The notes: generated from the letters alone by a model not told the origin. A stretch of DNA of 64,000 nucleotides from Ruminococcaceae bacterium UBA6845 (GCA_002449395.1 DKDP01000038.1:5429-69428), one strand, 5' to 3'. Positions 25,543 to 34,653 are shown, counted from the stretch's first letter. A program made the numbers and translations.

Positions 25543-25858
25543 AGCGTTTTCTTCGTCCCGAAGCTGTGCTTTTGCACTGCGAGTGGGTGAAAAAACATTT
25601 TCTTTGCCGAAAGGAACTGCCACAAAAAATTAAAAGCGGTTAATTTCGGATGCAGAAAGCGTTTTCTTCGTCCCGAAGCTGTGCTTTTACACTGCGAGTG
25701 GGTGAAAAAACATTTTCTTTGCCGAAAGGAACTGCCACAAAAAATAAAAGCGGTTAATTTCGGATGCAGAAAGCGTTTTCTTCGCCCCGAAGCTGTAATA
25801 AATTACTGCGAGTGGGCGAAAAAACGTTTTCTGCGCCGAAAGAAGCCGCTTTTTAGTC
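25543..25858. repeat. Three tandem copies of a ~115-bp hairpin-forming unit
   Basis: Units start at 25543, 25658 and 25772 (periods 115 and 114); the third is cut short where the M20 gene ends. Copies 1 and 2 are nearly identical, copy 3 is diverged. Each unit carries an inverted repeat (AGCGTTTTCTTCG... with ...GAAAAAACRTTTTCT) enclosing a smaller stem-loop whose sequence changes but whose pairing is kept (GTGC-TTTT-GCAC in copy 1, GTAAT-AA-ATTAC in copy 3). A 69-codon frame through copies 2-3 has no RBS and is not counted as a gene. Confidence 0.85.
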
Positions 25859-27322
25859 TTTCTTTGATACTTCTTTTATATACTCTCTGAAGAAAATTAC
25901 GCTTTCCTTGAGTGCCGAGATCGGGCAGCGCTCATCTGTTGCGTGAGTTGTGAGGAAGAGAGCAACAGAAACATTGAACGGAGCGTAACGGAGAATGTTG
26001 TCGCAGATTTTGCCGTAGCGGTATGAATCCGTACCGCCCATTACGAGGTAAGGTGCGACGGCAACATCACCCGGATGAAGTCCCTCTTCAACCTTTTTGA
26101 TTGCATTGAACGCTCTTGAATCGGTTGAGGAAAACGCTGTTGCTTCCTTGCTGTAAAGACGTTCAACCTCAAGATCCTTATAGCGAACCGCCTTGCGGAT
26201 ATGCTTTTCGACATCGTCAACCGTGTCACCGGGAAGAGGTCTGAAGTTGACTGTGATATTCGGTCTTTGCGGGAGAACGTTCGGCTCGGGGCTTCCCTCG
26301 CACATTGAAATACTCTGAATCGTTCTTACCATACTTGCCGACTCGGGGATTGTCTTAAGAACGAGTTTGATAATCGGCTTAAGGAGCGGCACATTGCACA
26401 TTACAACCCTGCCGAGATATGTCGCTTTTCTGCCGACCGTATCAAAAAGCTCGGTGAGGAACGGAAGCATATGCGACTTGAACTGATGCTTTTCGATATC
26501 CTGAACCATATTGGCGAGCTTTGCCATACCGCTGTGTTTCGGAGCGGCGGAAGTGTGGCCGCCCTTGTCGTGAACGGTGAGCTTCATATCGGCATAGCCC
26601 TTTTCGGCAACACCGACGGCGGCAATATAAGTATGAATAAGTCCCTTTACATCAAGACGGAGAAGTGCGCTTCCCTCGTCAAGTACGCTGTCAAGATGTA
26701 TACCTCTTGACTGAAGAACCTTAACAATTTCGTCTGCGCCCGACTCCTTGGAGCAAACGATTTCCTCATTGTGTCCGAAACAGAGATATACGTCTCTCTC
26801 CGGCTGGAATCCCTCTTCCATAAGAGACTCAACAGCCTCCATAACGCAGATAAGGTGATTCTTCATATCAAGAGCGCCACGTCCCCAGATAATCTCGCCG
26901 TCGTTATATCCGCTGAATGCGTCGTGAGTCCAGTCATTTTCCGTACCCTCGGCAACGGGAACAACATCCTGATGAGAAAGCAAAGCCATAGGCTCGAGCT
27001 CGGGGTTCTTACCTTTCCAGCGGTAAATAAGACTCGCCTTTGAAACCTTTTCCTTAGTTGTGTTCTGCTTTATGAGCGGATACGCTTCATCAAGGAAATC
27101 GTGAAATTTGTCAAATTCCGACCAATCTATCTCGTCGGGATTGCTTCGGGAAATAGTTTTGCATTGAATCGCCCTTGAAAGATGCTCGGCAACCTTATTT
27201 TCGTCGATATCGGCGTCTTCGATTTTTACGCCCTCAATTTTCTTCGGCTTGTAAAATATCGCCCTTATAAGAGTTACGATAATGAACAAAGCCAAAAGGA
27301 TCAATATAATTTTCCACCACAT
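25853..27322 (-). CDS. M20-family membrane-anchored carboxypeptidase, PM20D1-like
   Basis: A 489-residue zinc peptidase/amidohydrolase. One N-terminal transmembrane helix (2-23) anchors it. Metal ligands are visible in LLSHQDVVPV (His-Asp near residue 117), WGRGALDMKNH (Asp near 150), FGHNEEIVC (Glu-Glu near 184) and the C-terminal VMGGTDSYRYG region. The closest type is the large M20 group that includes PM20D1 and carboxypeptidase S. RBS AGGAGGT is strong. Its mRNA probably runs through the tandem repeat. Confidence 0.85.
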   Translation of the reverse strand: MWWKIILILLALFIIVTLIRAIFYKPKKIEGVKIEDADIDENKVAEHLSRAIQCKTISRSNPDEIDWSEFDKFHDFLDEAYPLIKQNTTKEKVSKASLIYRWKGKNPELEPMALLSHQDVVPVAEGTENDWTHDAFSGYNDGEIIWGRGALDMKNHLICVMEAVESLMEEGFQPERDVYLCFGHNEEIVCSKESGADEIVKVLQSRGIHLDSVLDEGSALLRLDVKGLIHTYIAAVGVAEKGYADMKLTVHDKGGHTSAAPKHSGMAKLANMVQDIEKHQFKSHMLPFLTELFDTVGRKATYLGRVVMCNVPLLKPIIKLVLKTIPESASMVRTIQSISMCEGSPEPNVLPQRPNITVNFRPLPGDTVDDVEKHIRKAVRYKDLEVERLYSKEATAFSSTDSRAFNAIKKVEEGLHPGDVAVAPYLVMGGTDSYRYGKICDNILRYAPFNVSVALFLTTHATDERCPISALKESVIFFREYIKEVSKKD

Positions 27323-27557
27323 AATTATGCAATACCTCCTAAAAACTCGGCATAGATTTTAGCACAATGACAAAATATTGTCAATATACATATTATAATA
27401 AAAGTTGAATCGGGCGCATTTTATGTCTTAACGCCCTCAACGTTCGATATTATTCAATCGGCTTGTGGAAAATGACAAAAATCACACCTTTTGACACTTC
27501 TGAATATATTGCAATTAGGTGATTATGCACATAGCACAAAATTGTATGGGTAAAAGT

Positions 27558-27621
27558 GCACAAATTGAGCATAATTTATTTGTGCAAAACGCTTGACAAA
27601 TAAAAATAACCGTGCTATAAT
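27558..27621 (+). promoter_or_regulatory. Consensus sigma-A promoter with upstream palindrome
   Basis: TTGACA (27593-27598), 17 bases, TATAAT (27616-27621): a perfect promoter. Directly upstream lies the inverted repeat GCACAAAT (27558-27565) / ATTTGTGC (27578-27585), with a further GCACAAAA half-site near 27534. This looks like a regulator-binding site. The rest of 27323-27557 holds no gene I can support. Confidence 0.8.
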
Positions 27622-27657
27622 GTAGTCACAAAAGAAAAAGAAAGGAATGAATGACTT

Positions 27658-27783
27658 ATGACAAACAATATGTATTACGTAGCAGAGGAAAAAGTATTAA
27701 ACGAGATCGCAAATGAAAAGAAGTTTTCATTCCGTGTTCTCTTGAACCTTCTGACAGCAGGCGCTATCTCAAGAAAGTTCTGA
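27658..27783 (+). CDS. 41-residue small protein, unknown
   Basis: ATG at 27658, preceded by AAAGGA, opens a 41-codon frame: acidic N-terminal half, then a basic, hydrophobic C-terminal half (SFRVLLNLLTAGAISRKF) that could form an amphipathic helix. It lies behind a consensus promoter and about 135 bases before a strong terminator, so it is the only ORF in a roughly 340-base transcript. It could be a small protein in its own right or a leader peptide. No homologue recognised. Confidence 0.55.
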   Translation: MTNNMYYVAEEKVLNEIANEKKFSFRVLLNLLTAGAISRKF

Positions 27784-27917
27784 GAACCTCGGCTTTTGCG
27801 AGCCGTTAATATCGAATTTCTCTATGCCCTACTCAACCGCCATGCGGATTGCACCCCGATAATTTATCGGTTCCGAGAGATCGGAATTGCGTGACGGCTT
27901 TAAGGCACAATTTTCAG
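27784..27917 (+). ncRNA. Candidate structured RNA segment downstream of the small ORF
   Basis: Several stems can be drawn: AGCCGT (27800-27805) with ACGGCT (27894-27899) as a closing helix, and inside it CCGATA-ATT-TATCGG and TTCCGA-GAGA-TCGGAA. Such stacked hairpins between a small ORF and a terminator suggest a folded RNA or attenuator-like region. No known RNA family recognised. Confidence 0.35.
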
Positions 27918-27967
27918 ATCACCCGAAAAGGTTTTATTCCCCCCTACCTTTTCGGGTGATTTTTTCT
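27918..27967 (+). terminator. Strong intrinsic terminator of the small-ORF transcript
   Basis: A perfect 14-bp stem (ATCACCCGAAAAGG at 27918-27931 with 27947-27960) followed by TTTTTC. Confidence 0.9.
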
Positions 27968-28025
27968 TTATGAAACAAATAAAAAATTCATATAAAAATT
28001 CATAAATTGTTAACAGACGGATATA

Positions 28026-28054
28026 TTGACAATTGTTGAACAGTAAACTATAAT
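28026..28054 (+). promoter_or_regulatory. Sigma-A promoter of the MarR/ABC operon
   Basis: TTGACA (28026-28031), 17 bases, TATAAT (28049-28054). The palindrome ACAATTGT overlaps the end of the -35 and could be a MarR operator. Confidence 0.8.
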
Positions 28055-28091
28055 GTTGAATGTCGTACAAACATACAAGGGAGTGAACATT

Positions 28092-28550
28092 ATGAAAGAA
28101 ACGGTTCATAACGAGCTGCGGTCGCTTTCGCACCTGATTTACAGGTTCATTGAAAATCTGCCGAATAAAAAGCAGATTGAGTCAATGACCGGCACAAACG
28201 GCTGTATAATCGGCTACCTTGCCGAAAACAGCGACCACGACGTTTTCCAAAAGGATATTGAAAAGGCTTTCGGAATAACACGCTCGACCGCTTCAAAGGT
28301 TATAAATCTTATGGAGCAAAAGGGTCTTGTGGAAAGGCAGTCGGTAAGCTATGACGCACGTCTTAAAAAGATCATTATGACAGATAAGTCAAAGGCTATA
28401 TCGCACCTTATGGCGGAGGATATGGAACTGGTTGAAAGCGTTCTGACCGAGGGATTCAGCCCTGAAGAAACAAAAGCACTGTACAGTTACCTTAAAAGGA
28501 TGAAACAAAATCTTAAAAGCTATTATTTAAAGGAAAAGGAGGAATGCTGA
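28092..28550 (+). CDS. MarR-family transcriptional regulator
   Basis: A 152-residue winged-helix protein; the DNA-binding region FQKDIEKAFGITRSTASKVINLMEQKGLVERQ (about 57-90) is a clear MarR helix-turn-helix and wing. ATG at 28092 follows GGGAGTG; an upstream in-frame ATG at 28053 overlaps the promoter -10 and is rejected. It is the first gene of an operon with two ABC half-transporters one base downstream, a layout typical of an efflux pump controlled by a drug- or lipid-sensing repressor. Confidence 0.85.
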   Translation: MKETVHNELRSLSHLIYRFIENLPNKKQIESMTGTNGCIIGYLAENSDHDVFQKDIEKAFGITRSTASKVINLMEQKGLVERQSVSYDARLKKIIMTDKSKAISHLMAEDMELVESVLTEGFSPEETKALYSYLKRMKQNLKSYYLKEKEEC

Positions 28551-28551
28551 A

Positions 28552-30300
28552 ATGCATATGGTAAAAAGACTTATGCAGTGTATCCGTGAATACAAGCTGC
28601 CGTCGATTCTCAGTCCGCTTTTCGTTGCGGGTGAGGTTGTTATCGAATGTTTCATTCCGTTCATAACAGCTCAGTTAATCGACAACATTCAAAGCGGCTG
28701 CGGAATGGATGTAATCGCCGAATACGGCATCAAGCTCGTGATACTTGCAATATGCTCGCTCGCCTGCGGTGCACTCGCCGGACATTTCTGTGCCGTCGCA
28801 TCCTGCGGATTTGCGAAAAACCTCAGACACGATCTGTTCTATGCGGTTCAGAACTATTCATTTTCAAACATCGACAAATTTTCGGCATCGAGCCTTGTGA
28901 CAAGGCTGACAACGGACGTAACCAACGTTCAGAACTCATATATGATGATAATCCGAACGGCTGTCAGAAGTCCGCTTATGCTCATCTTCTCAATCGTTAT
29001 GACGATAAGGCTCAGTCCTAAGCTGACAACCGCTTTTGTCTCGCTCATTCCGTTTTTGGCAGTCGGTCTTGTTCTGATGATCAAGATGGTTATGCCCCTG
29101 TTCAAGCGTATTTTCAAAAGATATGATGCGCTGAACAATTCCGTTCAGGAGAACGTTGCGGGCATCAGGGCGGTAAAATCATTTGTCCGTGAGGACTACG
29201 AAAACGAGAAGTTCTCCGAAGCCTCCGATAATGTTTGCAATGATTTCACAAAGGCAGAAAAGCTGATGGCTCTCACCAATCCGCTTGTCAGCGCCGCAAT
29301 ATACGTTATTATGCTCATCGTGTTCTATTTCGGAGCAAAGATAATAGTTTCCTCGGGCGGCACGGAGCTTCAGGTCGGCGGACTTTCTTCGATTCTCACC
29401 TACGGTATGCAGGTGCTTATGAGTCTCTTGATGGTTTCAATGACAATGGTTATGATCTCAATGTCCTTTGCCTCGGCAAACCGTATTGTTGAGGTTCTCG
29501 ATGAGGATAGCACAATTACCAATCCGAAAGATCCCGTTTACAAGGTTCCCGACGGCTCAATCGACTTTGAAAACGTTGATTTTTCATATTCAAAGAAGGC
29601 TGCCGTTCCCACTCTCCGCAATATTAATTTCCATATCAATTCCGGCGAAACAATCGGAATTATCGGCGGAACGGGAAGCAGCAAGACAACGCTCATTCAG
29701 CTCATTTCAAGACTTTATGACGTTACAAAAGGCAGCGTAAAGGTCGGCGGTATCGACGTAAAGAAATACGATATAAAAACCCTGCGTGACGCCGTTTCTG
29801 TCGTTCTTCAAAAGAACGTTCTCTTCTCGGGCACAATAAAGGAAAACCTCCGCTGGGGCGACAAGAACGCAAGCGACGAGGAGATCGAAAGAGTCTGCAA
29901 GCTCGCACAGGCGGATGAGTTCATCGAGCAGATGCCCGACAAATACGACACTTACATTGAGCGTGGCGGTACGAATGTTTCCGGCGGACAGAAGCAGAGG
30001 CTTTGCATTGCAAGAGCTCTTCTTAAAAAGCCGAAAATTCTTATCCTTGACGACTCGACAAGCGCAGTTGACACAAAAACCGACGCAATGATCCGAAAGG
30101 CTTTCCGTGAGGAAATCCCCGACACCACAAAGCTCATCATCGCTCAGCGTATTTCATCCGTTCAGGAGGCGGACAGAATAATCGTTCTCAACAACGGTGA
30201 GATCAACGGAATCGGCACTCACGACGAGCTTATGGAAAACAATGATATTTACCGTGAGGTATTTGAATCTCAGACAAAGGCAGGTGATTTTGATGAGTAA
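28552..30300 (+). CDS. ABC exporter half-transporter, degenerate-site subunit
   Basis: A 582-residue fused membrane (six helices, about 15-310) and ATPase domain protein. The ATPase is unusual: Walker A reads GGTGSSKTT (Ser where the sixth position is normally Gly), signature VSGGQ is intact, and Walker B ends LDDSTS, with Asp in place of the catalytic Glu. Such an Asp is typical of the degenerate-site subunit of heterodimeric exporters such as BmrC. It pairs with the next gene, whose start overlaps its stop by eight bases. Confidence 0.9.
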   Translation: MHMVKRLMQCIREYKLPSILSPLFVAGEVVIECFIPFITAQLIDNIQSGCGMDVIAEYGIKLVILAICSLACGALAGHFCAVASCGFAKNLRHDLFYAVQNYSFSNIDKFSASSLVTRLTTDVTNVQNSYMMIIRTAVRSPLMLIFSIVMTIRLSPKLTTAFVSLIPFLAVGLVLMIKMVMPLFKRIFKRYDALNNSVQENVAGIRAVKSFVREDYENEKFSEASDNVCNDFTKAEKLMALTNPLVSAAIYVIMLIVFYFGAKIIVSSGGTELQVGGLSSILTYGMQVLMSLLMVSMTMVMISMSFASANRIVEVLDEDSTITNPKDPVYKVPDGSIDFENVDFSYSKKAAVPTLRNINFHINSGETIGIIGGTGSSKTTLIQLISRLYDVTKGSVKVGGIDVKKYDIKTLRDAVSVVLQKNVLFSGTIKENLRWGDKNASDEEIERVCKLAQADEFIEQMPDKYDTYIERGGTNVSGGQKQRLCIARALLKKPKILILDDSTSAVDTKTDAMIRKAFREEIPDTTKLIIAQRISSVQEADRIIVLNNGEINGIGTHDELMENNDIYREVFESQTKAGDFDE

Positions 30301-32230
30301 TCCGATGCCTAAAGGCAGAAGAGCTCCGATGATGGGTATGAAATCCGGAGCAAAAAAAGGAACATTTAAAAGACTTTTGAAAATGCTTTTCAGCGAATAT
30401 AAGGTTCAGCTTATTGTCGTTGCAATCTGCATCATTCTCTCAACTCTCGCCGCAACAACCTCTAACCTTTTTCTGAACAACTTCATTGTTGAAATCGAAA
30501 AAGGAATAAAGACCGGATGGGACTCGGCATTGCCGAACATCATCAAGATCATTGCCGTTATGGGCTGTATATATCTTCTTGGTGTTGTTGCAGCGTTCTT
30601 CCACGCAAGAATAATGGCTGTTGTAACCCAGGGCTTTCTTAATAAAACCCGTAAGGCTATGTTCGGCAAAATGGAAAAGCTGCCGATAAAATATTTCGAC
30701 ACTCACCCGCACGGCGACATAATGTCCTACTACACAAACGACATTGACACCATTCGTCAGCTCGTTTCTCAGGCAATGCCGGCGCTCATACAGTCCGCTC
30801 TGACAATCATTATCCTTGTCGCTTATATGCTTTATCTCAGCGTTTGGATGACGTTGATCGTTTTCGGCGCAGTCGCTCTTATGATGATCGTTGTTAAATT
30901 CGTCGGAGGAAATTCGGCAAAATTCTTCGTCCGTCAGCAGAAGGCTCTCGGTAAAACAGAGGGCTTTATCGAGGAAATGATGAGCGGTCAAAAGGTAGTA
31001 AAGGTATTCAACCACGAAAAAGAAAGCTGTAACGACTTTGATAAAATCAACGGAGAGCTTTTCAAAGAGGCTTCAAAAGCAAACAGCTTTGCAAATATTC
31101 TTATGCCGATTATGGGCAACATCGGCAACATCCTCTATGTTTGCATCGCATTTATCGGCGGACTTCTCATCCTCTCCCCCAACGTTCACAATCTCTCATT
31201 CTCGGGTCAGGCTCTCGGAATTGCGGTTGTTGTTCCGTTCCTTAATATGACAAGGCAGTTCACCAACAATATAAGCCAGATTTCTCAGCATATCAACAGC
31301 ATTGTTATGGCTCTTGCAGGTGCTGACAGAGTATTCGACCTTATGGACGAGGAGCCCGAGGTTGACAACGGATATGTTACGCTCGTCAACGCAAAAGAGG
31401 TTGACGGTCAGCTTGTCGAATGCAAGGAGCGCACGGGCGTCTGGGCTTGGAAGCATCCTCACGAGGACGGAAGCGTGACCTACACGAGACTTATGGGTGA
31501 TGTCCGTATGGAGCATATGGATTTCGGCTACACGCCCGACAAAATCGTTCTTCACGACATTTCACTTTTCGCCGAACCGGGTCAGAAAGTCGCATTCGTC
31601 GGTGCAACGGGCGCAGGCAAGACGACAATCACGAATCTTATCAACAGATTTTATGACGTTGCCGACGGAAAGATCCGCTATGACGGCATCAATATCAATA
31701 AGATCAAAAAAGACGATCTGCGTCATTCCCTCGGAATTGTACTCCAGGAAACCAACCTGTTTACGGGAACGGTAATGGAAAACATTCGTTACGGCAAGCT
31801 CGACGCCACGGACGAGGAATGTATTGCCGCCGCAAAGCTCGCAAATGCGGATGAATTTATCAGGATGCTCCCCGAGGGCTACAATACAATGCTCACCTCA
31901 AACGGAGGTAACCTTTCACAGGGTCAGCGCCAGCTCCTTGCAATCGCAAGGGCGGCAGTTGCAGATCCCCCGGTTATGATCCTTGACGAGGCAACGTCCT
32001 CGATTGATACACGTACCGAGACGATCGTCCAAAAGGGTATGGACGCCCTTATGAAAGGCAGAACGGTATTTGTAATTGCACACAGGCTCTCGACAATTCA
32101 AAATTCCGATGTTATAATGGTACTTGATCACGGACGTATTATCGAGCGAGGCAGTCACGACAGCCTTATCGCCGAGCAGGGCAGATATTATCAGCTCTAC
32201 ACCGGCTCGTTCGACAAAAAAGAGGCATAA
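30293..32230 (+). CDS. ABC exporter half-transporter, catalytic subunit
   Basis: A 645-residue half-transporter; ATG at 30293 overlaps the stop of the partner gene. Walker A is canonical (GATGAGKTT), Walker B LDEATSS has the catalytic Glu, but the signature is LSQGQ instead of LSGGQ. Together with the partner's Asp this gives one canonical and one degenerate ATP site, as in heterodimeric multidrug exporters. A 30-residue insertion between membrane and ATPase domains (about 400-440) carries a Trp-rich stretch. The transported substrate is unknown. Confidence 0.9.
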   Translation: MSNPMPKGRRAPMMGMKSGAKKGTFKRLLKMLFSEYKVQLIVVAICIILSTLAATTSNLFLNNFIVEIEKGIKTGWDSALPNIIKIIAVMGCIYLLGVVAAFFHARIMAVVTQGFLNKTRKAMFGKMEKLPIKYFDTHPHGDIMSYYTNDIDTIRQLVSQAMPALIQSALTIIILVAYMLYLSVWMTLIVFGAVALMMIVVKFVGGNSAKFFVRQQKALGKTEGFIEEMMSGQKVVKVFNHEKESCNDFDKINGELFKEASKANSFANILMPIMGNIGNILYVCIAFIGGLLILSPNVHNLSFSGQALGIAVVVPFLNMTRQFTNNISQISQHINSIVMALAGADRVFDLMDEEPEVDNGYVTLVNAKEVDGQLVECKERTGVWAWKHPHEDGSVTYTRLMGDVRMEHMDFGYTPDKIVLHDISLFAEPGQKVAFVGATGAGKTTITNLINRFYDVADGKIRYDGININKIKKDDLRHSLGIVLQETNLFTGTVMENIRYGKLDATDEECIAAAKLANADEFIRMLPEGYNTMLTSNGGNLSQGQRQLLAIARAAVADPPVMILDEATSSIDTRTETIVQKGMDALMKGRTVFVIAHRLSTIQNSDVIMVLDHGRIIERGSHDSLIAEQGRYYQLYTGSFDKKEA

Positions 32231-32232
32231 TT

Positions 32233-33117
32233 ATGATTTTTTCTGTACCCAAAAAGATTTTTTCAATTTTTCTTGCAGTTGTTGTTTTCTTCGGAAATAT
32301 TTCCGCAGCACGTAAGGATCCCTCGCCTGCCGATGAAGCGGCTGTCAGGGTAAAGTACGGAGACGGAATCTGCGAAAGCTACGATATGTTTCTCCCGGAA
32401 AGCAAGGGAGAAGTTGACGTTGTGTTTATGATTCACGGCGGAGCGTGGATGATGGGCGATCAGACGATGTTCGAGCAAAACGCAAAAAATGCAGCCGAAA
32501 ACGGATTCGTCGGAGTTACCGTTGATTACGACAAAATCACCAACGGCGCAACAAGCGCAGATATGGTTCAGGAAATGTATAACGCCGTCGCCGATGTAAA
32601 AGCTAAACTTGCCGAGCTCGGCTATACGGCGGATAAAATGGTTGTTGCCGGACATTCGGCAGGAGCACACATTGCTCTGCTTTACAGCTATTTGCACTAC
32701 GCCGACAGCCCGATTGAGATCGGCTTTGTTTGCAGCAATTCTGCACCATCGGACTTTTTTGATGCGAACGCCGACAGTTCAACAACTATGACAAAGTTCC
32801 GGTATCTTGCCGTTTCTGCTTTGATCGGTGAGCTTGTTCTCCCGAATCATATGCAAGATACAGAAGAAAAAATCAAAGCCAATAACCCCGTCGATCTTGT
32901 AACATCCGATGTTCCTCCCACGATCGTGGTTCACGGCAACAAAGACACAATGGTTTCATACAGCAATTCCGTTGAGCTTTATGACAGACTTCAAGACTGC
33001 AATGTGGATTCCGTTTTCATCACATACGCCGGTTCGGATCACTTCCTTGAGGGTAACGAGGACGGTAAAAGGCTCAGGACTGCGGCATTTATGAATTTTG
33101 TTGAAAAATATTTATAA
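32233..33117 (+). CDS. Exported alpha/beta-hydrolase esterase
   Basis: A 294-residue hydrolase of the hormone-sensitive-lipase/BD-FAE type. It has a signal-like hydrophobic N-terminus (5-25), oxyanion motif HGGAW near residue 72, nucleophile GHSAG near 137, the acid in HGNKDTMV near 237 and the histidine in GSDHF near 272. It starts two bases after the ABC gene, so it belongs to the operon. A lipid or ester substrate in the envelope is plausible given the PlsC neighbour. Confidence 0.82.
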   Translation: MIFSVPKKIFSIFLAVVVFFGNISAARKDPSPADEAAVRVKYGDGICESYDMFLPESKGEVDVVFMIHGGAWMMGDQTMFEQNAKNAAENGFVGVTVDYDKITNGATSADMVQEMYNAVADVKAKLAELGYTADKMVVAGHSAGAHIALLYSYLHYADSPIEIGFVCSNSAPSDFFDANADSSTTMTKFRYLAVSALIGELVLPNHMQDTEEKIKANNPVDLVTSDVPPTIVVHGNKDTMVSYSNSVELYDRLQDCNVDSVFITYAGSDHFLEGNEDGKRLRTAAFMNFVEKYL

Positions 33118-33129
33118 TTCGGAGTTATT

Positions 33130-33933
33130 ATGGCATTGATTTATGCTCTGCTGAGCGCACTGTTGGATTTTGTGATAATGTATTCCCGTGGATCGGTCAA
33201 CGGTCTGCGGGACATATGGAAGCCGCTTTTGCTGCTGCCCTTGATATACGTCGGTTTTTTGATTCTGCATCTGATTGCTTTCTGCCTTTATTCATTTACG
33301 ACCGACAACAGGTATACCGACAACATTCACAATTCCTACCGCCGCTTTATGCTTTCGAGCATCAGGCTTTTCCTGAAAACCGCCAAAGTTCACGTTCATA
33401 CCGAGGGCACGGAGCTTGTTCCCGACGACGGGCAATTCCTGCTCGTCTGCAATCACCTATCGACCTTTGATCCGATAATAACGATCTCCGCCCTGGCGGA
33501 CAAGAACCTTGCGTTTGTTGCCAAAAAGGAGCTTTTCGGCATCTTTGCCGCCGGAAAATATATGGCAAAGTCGGGTTGTATAGGCCTTGACCGCGAGAAT
33601 AACCGTGAGGCTGTCAAGGCGATCAACAAGGCATCTGACAACATCAAAAACGGCGTCTGTGCAATGGGTATCTATCCCGAGGGCTATGTCAACAAAAAGC
33701 CCGGCACTCTCCTGCCGTTCAGATGCGGCGCATTTAAAATTGCCAAGAAAGCAAAGGTTCCGATTGTCGTCTCCGTTGTCAAAAATACACGTGACGCAAA
33801 TAAAAATATGTTCAGGCATCATTCCGATGTTTACCTCAAAATTTTGAAGGTCATACCGTATGATGAAATTGCTTCGCTCAAGACGAACGAGATCGGAGAT
33901 ATGGTATATAAAATAATGATTGATGAAATTTAG
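33130..33933 (+). CDS. plsC: 1-acyl-sn-glycerol-3-phosphate acyltransferase-like protein
   Basis: A 267-residue PlsC-family acyltransferase. Two hydrophobic segments (about 1-20 and 32-55) precede the catalytic HX4D motif NHLSTFDP near residue 111 and a variant of the acceptor motif, YPEGYVNKK near 182. It makes phosphatidate from lysophosphatidate in the known family. It is 12 bases after the esterase and 12 before the PHP gene, so it is part of the marR operon. Confidence 0.85.
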   Translation: MALIYALLSALLDFVIMYSRGSVNGLRDIWKPLLLLPLIYVGFLILHLIAFCLYSFTTDNRYTDNIHNSYRRFMLSSIRLFLKTAKVHVHTEGTELVPDDGQFLLVCNHLSTFDPIITISALADKNLAFVAKKELFGIFAAGKYMAKSGCIGLDRENNREAVKAINKASDNIKNGVCAMGIYPEGYVNKKPGTLLPFRCGAFKIAKKAKVPIVVSVVKNTRDANKNMFRHHSDVYLKILKVIPYDEIASLKTNEIGDMVYKIMIDEI

Positions 33934-33945
33934 CAGGAGGCTGTT

Positions 33946-34653
33946 ATGATTAAGGATGAGTTAAAAGATCAAATAAAAAAGGCGTATCCGTACAGACTTG
34001 AGCTTCATGCTCACACCTCCCCCGCCAGCCGATGCGGCGAGGTTAAGCCTGAGGATGTCGTTACAATTTTTCATAATGCAGGATATGACGGAATCGCAAT
34101 AACAAATCACTTTTTTGAAAAGCCTCAGAAGGACTTTCTCGATATTTACCGTGACGATTTTTTTCGTGCACGTGAAACGGGTGAAAAGCTCGGTATGAAA
34201 GTGTATCTCGGCGCCGAACTCCGATTCCTGTACGAAAACGATAATGACTACCTTTTCTACGGCTTTGATATCAGTCAGCTTGAGGAAATGTATTCGTATG
34301 TGACAGACGGCGGAACTCTTGAAAATTTCGTAAAGAATTTCAAGACAGACGATATGTTTCTTCTTCAGGCTCACCCGTTCAGGGATAATATGATCACGGG
34401 ATATGAGGAGTACCTCGACGGCATTGAGGTTTTCAATATGCACCCGAATCACAATTCGAGGGTTGCGCTTGCCGCAAGGCTTGCCGAGAAAAAGGAAAAA
34501 ATCGCAACAATGGGCACAGATTATCACCACATCGGTCACGATAATCTCTGTGCGACAAGAGCTCCGTTTCTTCCCCAGAATGAGACTGAATTGGTTTCTC
34601 TTCTCAAAGACGGCGATTTGGCATATGAAATTGCAGATAAAATAATAGTATAA
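33946..34653 (+). CDS. PHP-domain phosphoesterase (second copy)
   Basis: A 235-residue PHP-family protein with metal motifs ELHAHTSPASRCG, ITNHFFEKP, LQAHPFRDN and MGTDYHHIGHD, the same order as in the 3061-3741 protein. Last gene of the marR-ABC-ABC-esterase-plsC-PHP operon. The substrate is unknown; a phosphomonoester or nucleotide is likely from family knowledge. Confidence 0.8.
   Translation: MIKDELKDQIKKAYPYRLELHAHTSPASRCGEVKPEDVVTIFHNAGYDGIAITNHFFEKPQKDFLDIYRDDFFRARETGEKLGMKVYLGAELRFLYENDNDYLFYGFDISQLEEMYSYVTDGGTLENFVKNFKTDDMFLLQAHPFRDNMITGYEEYLDGIEVFNMHPNHNSRVALAARLAEKKEKIATMGTDYHHIGHDNLCATRAPFLPQNETELVSLLKDGDLAYEIADKIIV

Noticed and set aside
25543..25858. CRISPR-like array
   Set aside because: Only three long contiguous copies of about 115 bp, with no short repeat/unique spacer pattern and no cas genes.
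25681..25890. 69-codon plus-strand frame through the tandem repeat
   Set aside because: No RBS; the peptide is itself repetitive because the DNA is; it overlaps the end of the M20 gene on the other strand.
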